Source of the DNA: Caldisericia bacterium
Lineage (GTDB): Bacteria > Caldisericota > Caldisericia > UBA6126
NCBI GenBank assembly: GCA_023146045.1
Contig: JAGLCW010000131.1
Span: 1-46,654 of the forward strand
Direction: 5' to 3'
Length of the DNA: 46,654 nt
Below are positions 43,761 to 46,654 of this stretch, in pieces (positions within the stretch are counted from its first letter, which is position 1; each line of letters starts with the position of its first letter). Below the pieces are notes generated by a model. The model did not search any database. It had not been told where the DNA came from and saw only the letters and a list, made by a program, of their open reading frames with translations. The position numbers and the translations under genes were made by a program.

Positions 43761-45167
43761 ATGAAAAATAATATTTTTGCTTGCTTTACGATAGTAGCAG
43801 TAGTTTGTTCTTCATCATTCCTATCTGGGTGCAACAAAAAAAGCAATAGTCCAACAAGAGTGTTGAACCAAACCACATTAGAAGCAACTTCATACGAGTC
43901 AGTTATCTCTGATTTTTTAGCTATCATTAACGTTGATGAATCAGGATGTTTCTTTTTTTCTTCATCAAATCAAGAAAACAAGAACATTGAAAGTGACACT
44001 TTTAAAAACAAAATATGTTTGATAACAACAGAACAAGAAATTAAAAATATAGATCAAAACTCAGCATCAATCAATAACTGGATGAACCCATTATATTCAA
44101 CTGAAAAGTTTACACTTTGGAAAAATGTTATTACATTTGGTGAAGAATCTGAAACAATTTGGGAAAATGATAACAAGAGCAACAGAAAAGATTTATACTC
44201 AGTTTTACCGAATTCATTTTTGATGGATTCAATGAATAAGATGATGTTTTTCCAAGAAAAAAAAGAAGAATTCATTATTTTAAATTTTAACGATATCGCA
44301 AATCCAATAGAGTACAAAATCCAGAATAAGTTTTCTTTTATTTCAACTAATAAAGATAATCAAAAGGACTACAGATTGTCTTCATTCCATGCTTTTAAGT
44401 CTGGATATCTTCTTATAGTTTCCAATTATTACTATTACAGTAACAATCCTTATAGATATATTTTTTTCCCACAAAAAGGCTCCAACATTGGGGAAGGCAT
44501 CGAGTTACTAATTCCTGAAACTGATAAATACATATGGCATCCAGCTGATTTCAATTACGAATCAGATACTTTTGCAATGCTTGATCATACTCAAATTATT
44601 TCTTACTATGAATCAAAAGAAACCCCAAATTCACCAGAATTCATAGTAGAAAATGCAGAAGAATCAAACCTTCTACTTTTTGATCTTCAGAATCCGTCAA
44701 ACCCTCTGATATTCAAATCTAAGGTCGAGCTGGCTAGTTGCGTAAAACTAATTGATCACCCAGAAGGAGTACAGTTGTTTGTTTTCCCAAGAAATTTCCA
44801 AAATAATCCAATCAAGACACCAATATGGATAAAAACAACAAACTCTATTCGTGAACAAAATCCTTTGTATATAACATTAAATGGCGTAATATCTGATCAA
44901 AACAGTATTGAGTTCAAAATATACGATCCTCTAACTTGGGTATTGTTTGTAAATGAGAAAACTACAAGTAATTCTGGGTGGCTTGTTAAATGTACAGCTT
45001 CCGAAAAAGATTTAACAATTCAAGATCTGTATATAGAAACTAAGGAACAATCCATTATCACTTGCGTCACATGCAAACAAGGAGAATTTTTTTATACAAC
45101 AGCCTCAAGAGAATTAAACAGAGATAATACAGAAAAAATGTCCTTAAATTTTATTTCAATCAAGTAG
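43761..45167 (+). CDS. Lipoprotein of unknown function
   Basis: The 468-residue protein has a lipoprotein signal ending FLSGCNK (Cys24). The rest is mostly beta-strand-like, with several short segments such as KDLYSVLPNSFLMDSM, KEEFIILNFNDIANP and SNLLLFDLQNPSNPLIF that read as blades of a beta-propeller of the kind found in secreted C-terminal-propeller proteins. No catalytic motif is visible. It has its own promoter; pepF begins 24 bases downstream and may be co-transcribed. Function unknown. Confidence 0.8.
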   Translation: MKNNIFACFTIVAVVCSSSFLSGCNKKSNSPTRVLNQTTLEATSYESVISDFLAIINVDESGCFFFSSSNQENKNIESDTFKNKICLITTEQEIKNIDQNSASINNWMNPLYSTEKFTLWKNVITFGEESETIWENDNKSNRKDLYSVLPNSFLMDSMNKMMFFQEKKEEFIILNFNDIANPIEYKIQNKFSFISTNKDNQKDYRLSSFHAFKSGYLLIVSNYYYYSNNPYRYIFFPQKGSNIGEGIELLIPETDKYIWHPADFNYESDTFAMLDHTQIISYYESKETPNSPEFIVENAEESNLLLFDLQNPSNPLIFKSKVELASCVKLIDHPEGVQLFVFPRNFQNNPIKTPIWIKTTNSIREQNPLYITLNGVISDQNSIEFKIYDPLTWVLFVNEKTTSNSGWLVKCTASEKDLTIQDLYIETKEQSIITCVTCKQGEFFYTTASRELNRDNTEKMSLNFISIK

Positions 45168-45191
45168 TTATAATAGTTTTGGGAGGTTATC

Positions 45192-46654
45192 ATGAATCAT
45201 ACTTGGGATTTATCGCAACTTTATCAGTCTTTTCAAGCAACAGATTTTATTCACGATTGGGAAACATTAGAACAAGAGATTCAACAATATTCTGATTGGC
45301 TGTCAAACCAGTGTAAAACACACGAGCATGAAATTGAATTTTTGAAAGAGTATATCAGAAGAACAGAAAAACTTTATTTAAAAATTGGAAGGATTGGTGG
45401 CATGATCCATTTAAGTATGGCAGCTAATTCTAAAGATAAAGAAGCTAGAGATTTTTCAGTTGGATTCCATAAAGTATTAAACAAATTAACTCCTGCTGCG
45501 ACAAGAATGACAAAATGGGTTGGTAGGTGCACTGAATTACAAAAAAAACTTGACTCTGATGAAGAGTTAAACAATTTTAGTTACTACTTCACACACATGC
45601 AAGAAGAAGATAAGCATTCACTAAGTGAAACCGAAGAAGTTTTACTTTCTATGCTTTCCAACAATGGAAGCTCTGCATGGTCAAAACTTGCTGGTGATAT
45701 GCTTTCTTCCTTAACATGTTCAATTGAAAAAAATGGAAAGATCCATGAAATTCCAATTGGTGTTGTTCGTAATATGGCATACAGCAAAATTCATGAAGAA
45801 AGAAGACGTGGCTATGAGGCAGAGCTTATTGCATATAAGAAAATTGATCAGCCTACCTCAGCATGTTTGAATTCTTTAAAGGGTGAATATATTGACATCA
45901 CAGAAAAAAGAAAATATGCTTCTCCTTTAGATAGATCATTAAAAACCCACAGAATTAGTGAAAAAACCGTGACTACTCTTCTTAAAACTGTCGAAGAATT
46001 TTTACCAGCATTTGAAAAATTCAATATGTATAAAGCAAAAAAATTAGGTTATGCTAACGGTTTGCCTTTTTACGAATTAAACGCATCTATAAATGAGCAA
46101 AACCCAAAAACATACACATTTGAAGAAGCGAAAAAGCTTGTTTTAGAAGTTTTTGCATCTTTCGACCATGAGTTACTTGAAATGGGGAAACAAGCATTTA
46201 GTGAACGGTGGATTGATGTAGAGCCAAGAAAAGGTAAAAGAAACGGAGCATTTTGTTCTGGTTGTGCAAGTATCAAGCAAAGTAGAATCTTACTAAATTT
46301 TAATGGCAGTTTAGACAATATATTTACAATTGCCCATGAGCTTGGTCATGCATTCCACAATAAACAAATGTTTAAGGAAAGCTCTTTGTTACAAAAAGCA
46401 CCAATGCCTTTAGCAGAAACAGCTTCAATCTTTAATGAAATGATTACAAAGAACTATTTGTTAGATAAATCTTCTGAAGAAGAAAAAATTTCCTTACTAA
46501 CAAAAGATGTTACTAGAACAGTTCAAGTTGTTGTTGACATATATAGCAGATATTTATTTGAATCAAATGTTTTTAAAGCAAGAAATAATTCTACTCCAGA
46601 TGCTGAAGAATTTTGTCAAATGATGATTGATGCACAAAAAAAGGCTTATTTACA
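45192..46654 (+). CDS. pepF: Oligoendopeptidase F, M3 family (3' end cut by window)
   Basis: The frame runs from ATG 45192 (GGGAGG upstream) to the window edge; 487 residues are visible of roughly 600 in the family. The N-terminal helical domain (WDLSQLYQSF, LGYANGLPFYELNA) leads to the M3 zinc site HELGHAFH with His382, Glu383 and His386; the downstream Glu ligand is in LAETASIFNEMI. It is a cytoplasmic metallopeptidase that cuts short peptides, fitting an organism that uses peptides. Only the last part is missing. Confidence 0.95.
   Translation, partial: MNHTWDLSQLYQSFQATDFIHDWETLEQEIQQYSDWLSNQCKTHEHEIEFLKEYIRRTEKLYLKIGRIGGMIHLSMAANSKDKEARDFSVGFHKVLNKLTPAATRMTKWVGRCTELQKKLDSDEELNNFSYYFTHMQEEDKHSLSETEEVLLSMLSNNGSSAWSKLAGDMLSSLTCSIEKNGKIHEIPIGVVRNMAYSKIHEERRRGYEAELIAYKKIDQPTSACLNSLKGEYIDITEKRKYASPLDRSLKTHRISEKTVTTLLKTVEEFLPAFEKFNMYKAKKLGYANGLPFYELNASINEQNPKTYTFEEAKKLVLEVFASFDHELLEMGKQAFSERWIDVEPRKGKRNGAFCSGCASIKQSRILLNFNGSLDNIFTIAHELGHAFHNKQMFKESSLLQKAPMPLAETASIFNEMITKNYLLDKSSEEEKISLLTKDVTRTVQVVVDIYSRYLFESNVFKARNNSTPDAEEFCQMMIDAQKKAYL

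Overview
This is an AT-rich bacterial window, densely coded on both strands, with short intergenic gaps, strong AGGAGG-type ribosome binding sites and several TTG/GTG starts. I see no rRNA, tRNA, CRISPR array, insertion sequence or phage gene. The content points to an anaerobe: a flavodiiron protein with its rubredoxin partner, ferredoxin-type MinD-like ATPases with NifX-like proteins, and a sodium-pumping biotin decarboxylase. Copper-amine-oxidase-N-like domains at the C-termini of secreted proteins, DUF5666 and DUF4349 proteins, and the pth-mfd gene pair fit Clostridia-like Firmicutes or a deep anaerobic lineage such as Caldisericota. The sequence alone does not let me choose between these.

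Layout. (1) 1-5150, minus strand: pth, mfd and a tyrosine/dual-specificity phosphatase fused to MazG, almost overlapping. (2) 5230-18874, plus strand: a likely single transcript. It opens with a membrane protein that looks like a degenerate alkaline-phosphatase-fold protein and a giant 1842-residue secreted protein. A PPC-domain protein, a HAD phosphatase, metK, a site-2-type protease, plsC, a Ycf45/SpoIIIAA-like R3H ATPase and a lipoprotein follow. A strong two-way terminator closes it. (3) 18910-20151, minus: an MgtE-like sensor without its channel. (4) 20217-22066, plus: a flavin reductase-rubredoxin fusion and a flavodiiron protein, for oxygen or NO removal. (5) 22109-25177, minus: a secreted protein with twelve DxxGxDxY repeats and a DUF4349 lipoprotein. 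(6) 25298-26503: a secreted four-repeat DUF5666 protein. (7) 26618-34397, plus: a six-gene operon with a good promoter and a terminator, covering a membrane-anchored propeller-like protein, a fibronectin type III surface protein, an AI-2E-family permease, an unknown GAF-like/Cys-cluster protein, pyruvate kinase and a small membrane protein. (8) 34537-37623, minus: a NifX / MinD-ferredoxin / MinD-ferredoxin / NifX / DUF5320 / DUF134 cluster whose promoter carries a perfect dyad. (9) 37883-38065: a 60-residue protein. (10) 38073-41913, minus: birA-oadG-oadA-oadB. (11) 42058-43582, minus: a sodium/solute symporter preceded by a 40-residue single-helix protein. (12) 43761-46654, plus: a lipoprotein and an oligoendopeptidase F cut by the window end.

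How the parts fit. Pyruvate kinase and the decarboxylase suggest carbon flow through pyruvate/oxaloacetate coupled to Na+ export. The symporter next door can spend the Na+ gradient. BirA supplies the biotin that the decarboxylase needs. FprA/Hrb and the ferredoxin-ATPase cluster serve redox and metal handling in an anoxic cell. A large share of the coding capacity is for secreted or lipid-anchored modular proteins, most of them without known function.
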